DNA of 64,000 nucleotides from Mycobacterium sp. 1100029.7. GTDB taxonomy: Bacteria > Actinomycetota > Actinomycetes > Mycobacteriales > Mycobacteriaceae. Location: NCBI RefSeq assembly GCF_001665235.1, contig NZ_LZSC01000053.1, forward strand, positions 62,001 through 126,000, written 5' to 3'. Shown piece after piece: positions 1 to 8,302 of the stretch. Each line of letters opens with the position of its first letter. Within the stretch, counting starts at the first letter, position 1. A program made the position numbers and the translations under genes. Under the pieces are notes generated by a model. The model ran no database searches and was not told the origin of the DNA. It saw only the letters and a program-made list of their open reading frames with translations.

Positions 1-127
1 GCGCCCGATCGCCACCAGTCCGCTAGTTTAGTTGCCTACCAGGAGTCTTCCCAAGAAATTTCGGACTGGACGAAGCGGCGTCGCGGAGAGACGCTTGCAG
101 GGGTGCCCGTCATCCGGAGGAGCGAAT

Positions 128-1033
128 ATGGATGTGCTGCGAACCCCAGACTCCCGATTCGAAAACCTGGAAGGCTATCCGTTCGTAGCGAATTACATTG
201 ATGTCGCGGCTAGTGACTGCCCGCCGGTCCGCATGCACTTCCTTGACGAGGGACCTGCCGACGGCCCGCCGATCGTGCTGTTGCACGGCGAGCCGACCTG
301 GAGCTACCTGTACCGCACGATGATTCCGCCGCTGGCCGAGGCCGGGAATCGGGTGCTCGCGCCCGACCTGATCGGCTTCGGCCGCTCCGACAAGCCCAGC
401 CGGGTCGAGGATTACACCTATCTGCGGCATGTGGAATGGGTGACCGCATGGTTCGAACGGCTACGGCTCAAGGAAGTCACACTGTTCGTCCAGGACTGGG
501 GATCGCTGATCGGCCTGCGCATCGCCGCCGAGCAAAGCGATCGGATCGCCCGTGTGGTGGTCGCGAACGGCTTCCTGCCCGTCGCTCGGGGGCGGCCCTC
601 GCCGGGATTTCTGGCGTGGCGGGCGTTTGCCCGGTACTCCCCGGTGCTGCCCGCGGGCCGCATCGTGGCGGGCGGCACGGTCCGCAGAATTCCGCCCAAG
701 GTGCGGGCCGGCTACGACGCCCCGTTTCCGGACAAGACGTATCAGGCGGGGGCACGGGCATTTCCGCAGCTGGTGCCGACCTCACCCGGTGACCCGGCGG
801 TTCCGGCGAATCGGGCCGCATGGGACGCGTTGGGCCGGTGGGAGAAGCCCTTTCTCGCGATCTTCGGCTCCCGCGACCCGATTTTGGGACAGGCCGACCG
901 ACCCCTGATCAAACATGTTCCCGGGGCGGCCGGCCAGCCGCATGCCCGCATCCGGGCCAGCCACTTCATTCAGGAGGACCGTGGCCCGGAACTGGCCCAG
1001 CGCGTCCTGTCCTGGCAGAAGCCCCTGCTATGA
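128..1033 (+). CDS. dhmA: Haloalkane dehalogenase (Rv2296-type)
   Basis: Cytosolic alpha/beta hydrolase that cleaves carbon-halogen bonds to give an alcohol and halide. The 301-residue length matches the mycobacterial Rv2296 family. The oxyanion/halide motif HGEPTW lies near residue 53. The nucleophile Asp123 sits in FVQDWGS with the neighbouring halide-binding Trp124. The catalytic His is in RASHFIQED near the C-terminus. I chose the ATG at 128 because MDVLRTPDSRF is the family N-terminus and GGAGG lies about 9 bases upstream; the frame stays open upstream to base 32. The physiological substrate is not known from sequence. Confidence 0.93.
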   Translation: MDVLRTPDSRFENLEGYPFVANYIDVAASDCPPVRMHFLDEGPADGPPIVLLHGEPTWSYLYRTMIPPLAEAGNRVLAPDLIGFGRSDKPSRVEDYTYLRHVEWVTAWFERLRLKEVTLFVQDWGSLIGLRIAAEQSDRIARVVVANGFLPVARGRPSPGFLAWRAFARYSPVLPAGRIVAGGTVRRIPPKVRAGYDAPFPDKTYQAGARAFPQLVPTSPGDPAVPANRAAWDALGRWEKPFLAIFGSRDPILGQADRPLIKHVPGAAGQPHARIRASHFIQEDRGPELAQRVLSWQKPLL

Positions 1034-1035
1034 AC

Positions 1036-2067
1036 TCAACGGGTGTTCGCTAGCCGCGCGACACCACGCATGACGGCCCTGCTTACCGCATGACGCACCT
1101 GATCGACCGTGGACGCTACGGGCAGGGGCGGCGCCGTCCCGAGACGGGGAAACAGGCGCAGCGCATTGGTGCGGTCGATGGCCGCGCGACCGTCGGCGTC
1201 GAGGCCGGGGTACGTCTCGAGGCCTGCCGCGAACAACTGCGACGCCGCGACAGGAGCGAAGGGATAGTCGGACCCGAACGTGACGTGTCCGGGTTTGGCG
1301 AACGCGAGCAGGCTCGGCAGCGCAGCGGCGGTCGAGGACAACGCGGTGTCGAAGTAGAAACCGGCGAAGTCGTCCAGGATGTCGGTCATGCCACGTGGGT
1401 TGTCACTCATGATGCCGATCGCCATACGGTGCGAGGCGTAGGGCACGAAGCCGCCCGCATGGCTCAGGATGAATTTGATGTTCGGGTACTTACGCCGGAT
1501 CCCGTTGCGAACCAACAAATATGCGGCGCGGGTGGTGTCGAGCAGGAAGTCGGTCGCAAACGGCAGAACGCCGTCGATGGCGGGCCCGGGCAGGTCGGCC
1601 GGATGGATGAAGACCACCGCCGCACGCGCATCCAGCGCGGCGAACAAGTCGTCCTGGCCATCCTGCCCGAGGTAGACGCCCGCGGCGTTGGCCAGCAGGA
1701 TCACACCGTCGGCACGGAGTTCGTCGAGGGATCGCACCACTTCGTCGGTGGATTCCCTGGTGTGTGGCATCGGAATCGTCGCGAAGAAGCCGAATCGCCC
1801 GGGTTGCGCCGCGACCACCGCGGCCAGGTGATCGTTGAGGTCGCGAGCGAGTGCGGCCGCCTCGGCCGGATTCGGCACGAAGGTGGTGGCCGGCGCCGAC
1901 ACCGACAGGATTGCCGTGCCGACACCGAGTTCGGACATGGCTTGCAGTGAGCCTTCGGGGCTCCACTCCGGTACTGCGCGGCCGCCGGCCTGGTCGATTC
2001 CGGCCTTGCGCAACAGGTCTCGGTAGAAGGACGGGATGGCGTGGTGGTGGGTGTCGATCCGCAGCAT
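1036..2067 (-). CDS. Amidohydrolase (ACMSD-like metal-dependent hydrolase/decarboxylase)
   Basis: A 343-residue TIM-barrel amidohydrolase-2 family protein. The N-terminal DTHHH carries the metal-binding His-x-His. HPADLPGP lies near mid-protein, LSHAGG follows at about residue 203, and GSDYPFAP supplies the late Asp. Family members decarboxylate or hydrolyse ring-cleavage products such as aminocarboxymuconate semialdehyde. It is the last gene of the minus-strand ring-cleavage cluster, 24 bases after the dioxygenase gene, so a role late in that pathway is likely by inference. AGGAGT lies just before the ATG. The exact reaction is unassigned. Confidence 0.82.
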   Translation of the reverse strand: MLRIDTHHHAIPSFYRDLLRKAGIDQAGGRAVPEWSPEGSLQAMSELGVGTAILSVSAPATTFVPNPAEAAALARDLNDHLAAVVAAQPGRFGFFATIPMPHTRESTDEVVRSLDELRADGVILLANAAGVYLGQDGQDDLFAALDARAAVVFIHPADLPGPAIDGVLPFATDFLLDTTRAAYLLVRNGIRRKYPNIKFILSHAGGFVPYASHRMAIGIMSDNPRGMTDILDDFAGFYFDTALSSTAAALPSLLAFAKPGHVTFGSDYPFAPVAASQLFAAGLETYPGLDADGRAAIDRTNALRLFPRLGTAPPLPVASTVDQVRHAVSRAVMRGVARLANTR

Positions 2068-2091
2068 CGTGACTCCTGGCGTGGTGTGTGC

Positions 2092-3096
2092 TCAGCGGTC
2101 CGGGATACCCGCACCGGCGAGCGCAGGGACGACGTCTTCGCTGCGCAGCAGTGACGACGCGCCCGTCTTGAACTGGGTGATCTTGTCGATGATTGTCCGC
2201 CGCTGCGGCGTGTGACCCCAAATGCTGATCCCCTGGTAGGTGGTGGGCTGCCACGTCGTCTCGTCGACGACGATGGGATTCCAGCCCAGTTCCCATTCGA
2301 ACCCTGACGGCGTCACGGCATAGAACGACAGTTCTTTGTCGTTGGTGTGCTGGCCGACTCCCAGCGCCATCCGGAAGCCGAGCGCCTGCACCCGCCGGTA
2401 GGCCGCGGTCATGTCGTCGAAGTCGGCGACCTGAATGTTGACGTGCTGCACTCTTGTGCGAATCGGGTTGAGGCGCAGGCGATTGACCGCCGCGATCGCC
2501 ACGGAATGGTGTCGTTCGTTGACCCGCAGGAACCGGATCTTCAGCTTCAGACCGTTGATCGTCTCGTCGATGTAGTCCGATAGCCGCGCGTCGAACACGG
2601 TGGTGTAGTAGCCGCGCACCTGATGCGGCCGGGTGGTGGTAACCGCGACGTGGCCGATGCCCGCCGCACCGGTGACGAAACCGTGGCGCACTCCCAGCTG
2701 CACCGGTGTGCCCGCCGACCGGGCGCGGGTGAACACCTCCTGGGTAAGGCCGTTGGGGCCGGGGAAGCGCACCAGTCGTTGCACCCCGCGAAGCGCGGCC
2801 TGATCGTCGGTGCCGTCGGTGAACGGCACGCCATGCTGCCGGACGCGGGCAAGCACCGCATCGAATGACGTGTGGTCGTCGACCTGCCATCCCAGGGCGG
2901 TGACGTCCTCGGCGTCGCCGCGTTCCAGCAGGAATCGGCATTCGTGGTCGTCGAGGCGAAAACGCAGCGCGCTCGCCGACGCATCGTCAAGGTGCATGCC
3001 GATCGCGTCGCGGCCGAATCGTCGCCAATCACTGAACCTTTGGGTTTCGATCACGACATAACCCAAGTGGACCTTGCCGAAAACCGAGGGCATCAT
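2092..3096 (-). CDS. Extradiol ring-cleavage dioxygenase (type I, two VOC domains)
   Basis: A 334-residue Fe(II) meta-cleavage dioxygenase of the BphC/HsaC type. The C-terminal domain carries the metal ligands His149 (GIGHVAV), His218 (VQHVNIQV) and Glu269 (PSGFEWELG), plus the active-site pair in NERHHSVA near residue 195. The first domain lacks metal ligands, as usual. It opens a catechol ring next to the two hydroxyls, using the product of the upstream hydroxylase. The start ATG at 3096 overlaps the upstream stop as ATGA, indicating translational coupling. The ring substrate (steroid, phenylpropanoid or biphenyl-like) cannot be read from the sequence. Confidence 0.88.
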   Translation of the reverse strand: MMPSVFGKVHLGYVVIETQRFSDWRRFGRDAIGMHLDDASASALRFRLDDHECRFLLERGDAEDVTALGWQVDDHTSFDAVLARVRQHGVPFTDGTDDQAALRGVQRLVRFPGPNGLTQEVFTRARSAGTPVQLGVRHGFVTGAAGIGHVAVTTTRPHQVRGYYTTVFDARLSDYIDETINGLKLKIRFLRVNERHHSVAIAAVNRLRLNPIRTRVQHVNIQVADFDDMTAAYRRVQALGFRMALGVGQHTNDKELSFYAVTPSGFEWELGWNPIVVDETTWQPTTYQGISIWGHTPQRRTIIDKITQFKTGASSLLRSEDVVPALAGAGIPDR

Positions 3097-3944
3097 GGCT
3101 GACCGCGTAGGAAGTCGATGGCCAGCCGATTGAACACATTCGCTTGCTCCCACTGCATCCAGTGTCCGGTCTGAGACGTCATGACCAACTGCGCATTCGA
3201 CAGGAGGTTCAGCAGCAGCGGGCCCCCACTGGGACGGTTGACCTTGTCGTCGCGCCCCCACAGGATCAGCGTCGGCGTCGTCAAAGTCTTGAGCCGGCGG
3301 TCACGGGTGAGGTCCATCCGCCACAGGGTTCGCACACTGGACGGACGGCGCAGCGGCGGGTCGGCCAGCGTCTGCGGGTCGATCGACGCCCGGTAGCGCC
3401 TGTTGATCAAGTCATCTGGCACCGACGCGCCGTCGTACACGAGGTAACGCCGGATGAACGTCGCCAGCTTGTCGCGGCTCGGGCCGTCTCCGGTGTAATA
3501 GGACAGCAGGCTTTTGATACCGGCGGTGGGAATGGTTCTGGTGGTTCCGATTCCGCCCGGTCCCATCAAGACGAGCTTGCCGACGCGGTCGGGGGTGTCC
3601 AACGCCAGGCGCAGCGCCGCCGCTCCCCCGTAAGAGTTCCCCACGAAATGCGCTGTATGGAAGCCGAGTTCGTCGATCAGGCCACGCGTTGCGTCGGCCA
3701 GATAACCGAACGGGTCGTCCTGGTCGATTCCTCTGCCCGATCTGCCGTAGCCGGGCATATCCGGCACGATCACCCGGAAATGTGCGGCGAGGGCGTCGAT
3801 GTTGCGGGAGTAATTGGACAGGCCCGACGCACCGGGGCCGCCGCCGTGCAAGAGAACGACGGCCGGGCCGTCGCCGGCCTGGGACACGAAAATCGACTTG
3901 CCCGCGACGTCGACGACGCGCTCGTCCAGTTGTACGGTGCTCAC
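3093..3944 (-). CDS. Meta-cleavage product hydrolase (alpha/beta fold, HsaD/BphD/MhpC-like)
   Basis: A 283-residue carbon-carbon bond hydrolase. The oxyanion motif HGGGPGASG lies near residue 33. The nucleophile Ser104 is in GNSYGG, the acid Asp in WGRDDKVN, and the His in QTGHWMQ. This family splits the dienoate produced by extradiol dioxygenases. The gene is sandwiched between the hydroxylase and the dioxygenase with 4-base overlaps on both sides, which fixes its pathway role well. The individual substrate is unknown. HsaD-like and MhpC-like assignments are both possible. Confidence 0.9.
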   Translation of the reverse strand: MSTVQLDERVVDVAGKSIFVSQAGDGPAVVLLHGGGPGASGLSNYSRNIDALAAHFRVIVPDMPGYGRSGRGIDQDDPFGYLADATRGLIDELGFHTAHFVGNSYGGAAALRLALDTPDRVGKLVLMGPGGIGTTRTIPTAGIKSLLSYYTGDGPSRDKLATFIRRYLVYDGASVPDDLINRRYRASIDPQTLADPPLRRPSSVRTLWRMDLTRDRRLKTLTTPTLILWGRDDKVNRPSGGPLLLNLLSNAQLVMTSQTGHWMQWEQANVFNRLAIDFLRGQP

Positions 3945-5530
3945 GGCCGGGCTCCAGTCGTCATCGGTGTGGCCGCCGCGAGATCGGTGAAACCAGCCGG
4001 CGGCGCGGCAAGTCGCCGTCCGGCCGCCGCAGCGGCATAGATGAAACCGTCCGGGCGTACGACGACAGCGGCGGCGTTCTTGTCGTCAAGCCATCGGGTC
4101 AGCACGCCGTCGTGGTCCCCGATGGCTCCGGCGCACTGGCCGTTCTCGACGACGGTCATCGCGACTGCGCCGAGGCGCTCCCAGGCATCCACGCCAGTGG
4201 GTCGTGCACCGGAATGCAGTACGGTCCAACGTCCACCGATCACCTCGTCCAGCAGGAGCTTGGCACCGGTCTCAGTTGTCACCCGAGGCTGTGGCAGTTG
4301 CCAACCCGTCGCGGCGTGCGCATCGCGTGCGAGAAACCCGTCGCGGTAGCGCGCGTGGGGAATCCAGATCAGGGCTCGCCCGGCTTCGATCACACCGGGT
4401 ATTCGAGTCAGTGTGCGCAACATATGGTTTCGCAGGAACACCAGTGGTTTTCGCCGTTCGGTGATGAGGCGTCCATTGCGAATCGTCCGGCGGGTGATCT
4501 CGGCGACGTGCGGTTGACGTTCGGCTTGATAGGTGTCGAGCAGCGAATCGGGCGCCCGCCCGCGAACCACCGCCGCGAGCTTCCAGCACAGGTTGGCCGC
4601 GTCCCGCACGCCGGCCGCCATACCCTGGCCGATCCAGGGAGGCATGGCATGCGCCGCGTCGCCGGCGAGGAAGACACCGCCCACCCGCCAGCGATCGGCC
4701 ATTCGCACGTGGTGGCTGTAGACGACGGCCCGCAAGATCTTCACCTGGTCCTCGGTGATGCCCTGTTCGTGCAGCACCGCCCACACGGCCTCGTCCGTCA
4801 CCAGATTCTTCTCGTCCTCGCCGGCGCGGGCCGGATACTCCCACCGGTGATGACCCAACGGCGTCGGGCAGTCCACGGTCGGGCGTTTCGGGTTGCAGTG
4901 AAACCGCATCCGGTCGTGCGTGTCCCACTCACGAGTCATCTTGGTGTCGATGACAACCCAGCGCTCGGGGTAGGTCCGGCCGGTGTATCCGACGCCGAGC
5001 ATGCCCCGAGTCGGCGAGGAGCCGCCATCGGCGGCGATCACATACGACGCCCGAATCCGCTTGAGGGTGTCGGTACGCAAGTCGGCAAGTAACAGCTCGA
5101 CCCACCGTGACTGCGCTTCAACAACATTCAATGTCCTCAGGCATTCGTGCTCGAGGAGCACGTCGACATTGTCGAAGCGCGCGACGCCCTCGCGCAGCGC
5201 ACGGTCGACGGCTGGTTGGTAGAGAAACTGTTGCGCCGGATACCCGCAGCCGCGCGGGGTGAAGGTGGTTTCGACGAACGGCACCCCATCCGTGTCGACC
5301 CACGCGATCGGCCGGTCGGCCAGCATGTCGCGCTGCAGTCGATCGGCCAGCCCGATCGACTGCCAGATTCGCATGACCTCGTCGTCCGTGGAAATGGCGC
5401 GCGCACGCCCGTACACGTCGGGATCACGCTCGACGACGATCACGTTGAGGCCAAGGCCGCCAAGCAGATTGGCGGCGGTAGCACCCGTCGGCCCGAAACC
5501 GACGATTGCGACGTCGCACGTGGTCATCAT
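3941..5530 (-). CDS. FAD-dependent aromatic hydroxylase (MhpA-like)
   Basis: A 529-residue class A flavoprotein monooxygenase. The N-terminal dinucleotide fold is DVAIVGFGPTGATAANLL. The second FAD motif is FLAGDAAHAMPPWIGQGM, followed by the conserved helix RDAANLCWKLA. The C-terminal ~120 residues form the thioredoxin-like tail typical of 3-(3-hydroxyphenyl)propionate hydroxylases. It would hydroxylate a phenol to the catechol used by the next enzymes. It is first in the operon and divergent from the TetR gene, with two operator-like palindromes between them. Two adjacent ATG codons (5530 and 5527) could each serve as start. Confidence 0.88.
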   Translation of the reverse strand: MMTTCDVAIVGFGPTGATAANLLGGLGLNVIVVERDPDVYGRARAISTDDEVMRIWQSIGLADRLQRDMLADRPIAWVDTDGVPFVETTFTPRGCGYPAQQFLYQPAVDRALREGVARFDNVDVLLEHECLRTLNVVEAQSRWVELLLADLRTDTLKRIRASYVIAADGGSSPTRGMLGVGYTGRTYPERWVVIDTKMTREWDTHDRMRFHCNPKRPTVDCPTPLGHHRWEYPARAGEDEKNLVTDEAVWAVLHEQGITEDQVKILRAVVYSHHVRMADRWRVGGVFLAGDAAHAMPPWIGQGMAAGVRDAANLCWKLAAVVRGRAPDSLLDTYQAERQPHVAEITRRTIRNGRLITERRKPLVFLRNHMLRTLTRIPGVIEAGRALIWIPHARYRDGFLARDAHAATGWQLPQPRVTTETGAKLLLDEVIGGRWTVLHSGARPTGVDAWERLGAVAMTVVENGQCAGAIGDHDGVLTRWLDDKNAAAVVVRPDGFIYAAAAAGRRLAAPPAGFTDLAAATPMTTGARP

Positions 5531-5571
5531 CGCCGTCTCTCATTCGCGCGGACCGAGATAAAGATCTAAAC

Positions 5572-5589
5572 CTGTAGTGATCGCTACAG
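5572..5589. promoter_or_regulatory. Operator-like near-palindrome 1 for the divergent TetR regulator
   Basis: CTGTAGTGATCGCTACAG reads the same on both strands except for one base pair (16 of 18 positions). It sits 42 bases upstream of the hydroxylase start, in the shared divergent promoter region. This is the expected place for TetR autoregulation and repression of the ring-cleavage genes. Binding is inferred. Confidence 0.6.
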
Positions 5590-5592
5590 TAA

Positions 5593-5608
5593 TGTAGTGT
5601 TCATTACA
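5593..5608. promoter_or_regulatory. Operator-like near-palindrome 2, same half-site
   Basis: TGTAGTGTTCATTACA repeats the TGTAGTG half-site of the neighbouring palindrome. Its inverted half has one mismatch. Centre-to-centre spacing to the first site is 20 bases, about two helical turns, which suits co-operative binding of two TetR dimers. Confidence 0.55.
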
Positions 5609-5656
5609 CTAAGCTGGCACCGAGGCGGAGTCAAGACCCGAACGCAAGGAGTCCCG

Positions 5657-6286
5657 ATGGCCGACCCCAAGCCGCAGGCAACGCGGCGACGCCGCCGTGT
5701 CGACGGCGAAGCATCTCGAACCCGGATCCTGGATGCGGCGACAGAGATTGCCAGCGAGCGCGGTTACGAAGGCACCAGCATCGCCGCGGTCAGCGCCAAG
5801 TCGGGCTTACCGGCCAGCTCGATCTACTGGCACTTCAAGGACAAGGACGACCTGCTCGCCGCCGTGATCGAACACAGCTTCGCGCATTGGCGTTCGGCGT
5901 GGCAGTTGCCGGCCGAAGGCACGCCCCGCGAGCGGTTCGTCGGGGTGGCGCAACAGATTGCGCAGGCATTCGTCGACTCCCCCGATTTCTTGCGCATCGG
6001 CCTGATGCTCGCCCTCGAACGCCGTCCCGTCGAGCCGCGCGCGCGAGCGATGTTCATCGACGTCCGGGCGCAAATGCAAGCCACGCTCTCGGTCGACCTC
6101 CGCGAGCTCACCCCCGGCCTCACCGATGTGCAACTGCAGCAATTGATTAGCTATGCGGTAGCCGGCGCCGACGGGCTACTGGTCGCCAAGGAGATCGGCG
6201 GCGACACGGTCGACCTCCCGGCGTTGTTCGAAATGCACGCGATTGCGCTGTACGGCCTCGCCACCGGCATGCTCGCCGCGCAGTAA
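5657..6286 (+). CDS. TetR-family transcriptional regulator
   Basis: A 209-residue regulator with an N-terminal helix-turn-helix at about residues 15-60 (RTRILDAATEIASERGYEG ... SSIYWHFKDKDDL). The C-terminal half is an all-helical ligand-binding domain. An Arg-rich stretch (RRRRR) precedes the HTH. AAGGAG ends 5 bases before the ATG at 5657, which decides this start over an upstream in-frame ATG at 5597 that lies inside an operator-like repeat. It is divergent from the aromatic hydroxylase operon and most likely represses it until an aromatic ligand binds. Confidence 0.9.
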   Translation: MADPKPQATRRRRRVDGEASRTRILDAATEIASERGYEGTSIAAVSAKSGLPASSIYWHFKDKDDLLAAVIEHSFAHWRSAWQLPAEGTPRERFVGVAQQIAQAFVDSPDFLRIGLMLALERRPVEPRARAMFIDVRAQMQATLSVDLRELTPGLTDVQLQQLISYAVAGADGLLVAKEIGGDTVDLPALFEMHAIALYGLATGMLAAQ

Positions 6287-6334
6287 TCCTCAACTTTGCT
6301 GCCGTCACGCGTCCCCGAGTGCGACGATCAGCGC

Positions 6335-6790
6335 ATGGACATGATGACGATGGGCCTGATGGGCACGGTCGTGGGCGCATCGGCCGTGGGTATCGCCGGC
6401 ATGGCGAAGTCGGTCACCGACACCTTGCTCCCGGGAATGTTGGAAAGCAATAACCACAAGCATCACATGAGAGTTCAGCTGCATTCGCAACGCTGCGACG
6501 CGCTGCACCGGTGGCGCGCCGGGCTGGCCGACGCGCGAGACGCCTACCGGCAGTGGGAATGCGGGCCACGTACCGACGATCCGCCCAACGTCGTCGGCGA
6601 CGAGTGGTTCGAGGGCCTGCGCCCGCACCTCGCCGTTACCGGCGAGGCGGCGAAGTTTCGCGCCGCACACGAAGTGCACTGCGACAATCCGACTCTGACG
6701 TTGCTCTCACTCGAGATGGGCCGTATCGAACACGAGTGGACCGAAGAGGCGAAGGGCCGTCGGCGCCGTAGGCGAAGCCGCAGCGACTGA
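6335..6790 (+). CDS. Hypothetical protein, Met/Gly-rich N-terminus
   Basis: A 151-residue protein that I do not recognise. Residues 1-22 are short-chained and hydrophobic (MDMMTMGLMGTVVGASAVGIAG), perhaps a weak membrane anchor or signal. The remainder is charged and helical, with several His and Trp, and the C-terminus is Arg-rich (GRRRRRRSRSD). The start at 6335 is the first ATG after the TetR stop that gives this N-terminus; there is no strong ribosome binding site. It is followed convergently by cysQ. Confidence 0.6.
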   Translation: MDMMTMGLMGTVVGASAVGIAGMAKSVTDTLLPGMLESNNHKHHMRVQLHSQRCDALHRWRAGLADARDAYRQWECGPRTDDPPNVVGDEWFEGLRPHLAVTGEAAKFRAAHEVHCDNPTLTLLSLEMGRIEHEWTEEAKGRRRRRRSRSD

Positions 6791-6827
6791 CCGAATCCAC
6801 TGCCGCTGCGGCTATTTCGACAACGCG

Positions 6828-7556
6828 TCAGCGCGTGACGGCCAAGACCGCCTCGGCAAGCTCGGGACGGCACACCACCAGATCCGGCAACTTCGGATCG
6901 GCCTGGTTGTAGACCAATGCGGACCCGTCGATGCGTGAGGTGTGCAGACCCGCCGCGCGAGCCACCGCCACGGGCGCCGCTGAATCCCACTCGAATTGAC
7001 CGCCGGCGTGCACGTAGACGTCGGACAGTCCCTGAACGATCGATGCGACCTTGGCGCCGGCGGATCCCATTTCCACCAGCGTGCCGTCCAGCGCGTCGCG
7101 CACGGCCAAGGCGATCGCCGGCGGTCGGGTGCGTGATACGACGATGCGCGGCGTGGCCGGCGCCGCCGCGGGCGCCTGCACCTGCGGGGTGGCTAACGTG
7201 ACTCCTTGAGCCGGCAGCGCGACGGCGCCGGCGATCAGCTCGCCGGCCTGCCACAGGGCGACGTGCACAGCCCAGTCGTCGCGACCGAGTTCGGAGAATT
7301 CCCGCGTGCCGTCGAGCGGGTCGACGATCCACACCCGCTTGGAGCGCAGCCGTACCGGATCGTCGGCTCCCTCTTCGGAAAGCACCGCGTCCTGCGGCCG
7401 CTCGGCGGCCAGCGCTGCAATCAGAAAGTCGTGGGACCGCTTGTCCCCCGCCGCTTTCCGCTCACTGGCCTCGGCGTCGGCGAATTCCTCGCGCACCCCG
7501 AGCAACAGCTGGCCCGCCTCGGTTGCCAAGCGGGCGGCCAGTGCGTGGTCACTCAT
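6828..7556 (-). CDS. cysQ: 3'-phosphoadenosine 5'-phosphate phosphatase / inositol-phosphatase family (CysQ)
   Basis: A 242-residue Mg/Li-sensitive phosphatase of the inositol monophosphatase superfamily. The metal-site residues are the Glu pair in LSEEGADD (near residue 61), Asp79 and Asp82 in DPLDGTREF, and the Asp in EWDSAAPVAVA. The mycobacterial CysQ (Rv2131c) removes 3'-phosphate from PAP/PAPS in sulfate assimilation and also acts on inositol and fructose phosphates. At 242 residues it is somewhat shorter than Rv2131c as I remember it. It is a single gene with no evident operon partner. Confidence 0.88.
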   Translation of the reverse strand: MSDHALAARLATEAGQLLLGVREEFADAEASERKAAGDKRSHDFLIAALAAERPQDAVLSEEGADDPVRLRSKRVWIVDPLDGTREFSELGRDDWAVHVALWQAGELIAGAVALPAQGVTLATPQVQAPAAAPATPRIVVSRTRPPAIALAVRDALDGTLVEMGSAGAKVASIVQGLSDVYVHAGGQFEWDSAAPVAVARAAGLHTSRIDGSALVYNQADPKLPDLVVCRPELAEAVLAVTR

Positions 7557-7671
7557 CGGTTACTCCTAACCCGTCGCGAGCGTCTGATAGTTCCCTATGT
7601 TGGTAGCGTTGACCAAATTTACCGTGCCACGATGCGTGACGCAGCGGCCCCCCGGCAAACGACTTGTGTCA

Positions 7672-7677
7672 TAACCT
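7672..7677 (+). promoter_or_regulatory. Candidate -10 element for a leaderless start
   Basis: TAACCT fits the mycobacterial TANNNT -10 consensus. It ends 7 bases before the GTG at 7685, the spacing expected when transcription starts at the start codon. The assignment is inferred from spacing only. Confidence 0.4.
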
Positions 7678-7684
7678 GGTGAGC

Positions 7685-8293
7685 GTGAGCGGCAACGTCT
7701 CGTCATCGAGCGGGCTGCGGCGGGGGCGCCTAACAGTGATCGTCATCGTCGTGGCTCTTTTGGTCGTCGGTGCGCTGATCTTCGTCGGTGTGAAGCTGAC
7801 CGGCGGTCAGCACAGCACGTCGGCCCAGTCCACCCAACCACCACCACCGCCGGACAGCTATGCCATTCCGGGCTGCTACAACCCGGCGGTGCAACCGAGC
7901 GAGCGTCCCAAGAAGCTCAACGTCCTGGGATGTGCGAGCGTTGCCGTTGCGCTGCAAGACATGTCATGGACCGAGTGGGGACCGCAGGGCGCCGACGGCA
8001 CCGGAACCGCGGTTTTCAAGTTGTGTGATCCGAATTGCGCGACCGGCTATCAAGTCACCGAGCCCGTCGTCGTGCACGCGTGGAATGCACAGAAGCCGCG
8101 GTCGGATGCGATCTGTCAGGTCGGCCTCAAGATCTTCAGCGACATGATCCTGGCGTTCCCCAAGGACGTGCCGCCGCCCAACGCGCAGCAGATCGACACC
8201 CAGTACAAAGGAATGCCGGCGGTGCACTTCGTCAACTACTCGCCGAGCGACACCCATCAAACCGAGTTCATCGGTTACACATTCTGTAACTGA
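7685..8293 (+). CDS. Single-pass membrane-anchored exported protein, hypothetical
   Basis: About 202 residues. A short Arg-containing cytoplasmic start (SSGLRRGRL) is followed by one membrane segment (TVIVIVVALLVVGALIFVGV). After that come a Gln/Pro-rich linker and an extracytoplasmic domain with several cysteines (GCYNP, LGCASV, LCDPNCATG, AICQVG, TFCN) that could form disulfides. I do not recognise the domain. GTG at 7685 is preferred because a -10 element ends 7 bases upstream. TTG 7664 and GTG 7679 are in frame too. Confidence 0.65.
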   Translation: MSGNVSSSSGLRRGRLTVIVIVVALLVVGALIFVGVKLTGGQHSTSAQSTQPPPPPDSYAIPGCYNPAVQPSERPKKLNVLGCASVAVALQDMSWTEWGPQGADGTGTAVFKLCDPNCATGYQVTEPVVVHAWNAQKPRSDAICQVGLKIFSDMILAFPKDVPPPNAQQIDTQYKGMPAVHFVNYSPSDTHQTEFIGYTFCN

Positions 8294-8302
8294 CCAAGGC
8301 GG

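Noticed and set aside
1490..2941. Long open frame antisense/out of frame to the amidohydrolase and dioxygenase genes
   Set aside because: It is Arg/Pro/His-rich with no domain pattern and sits over two well-supported genes; typical GC-rich shadow.
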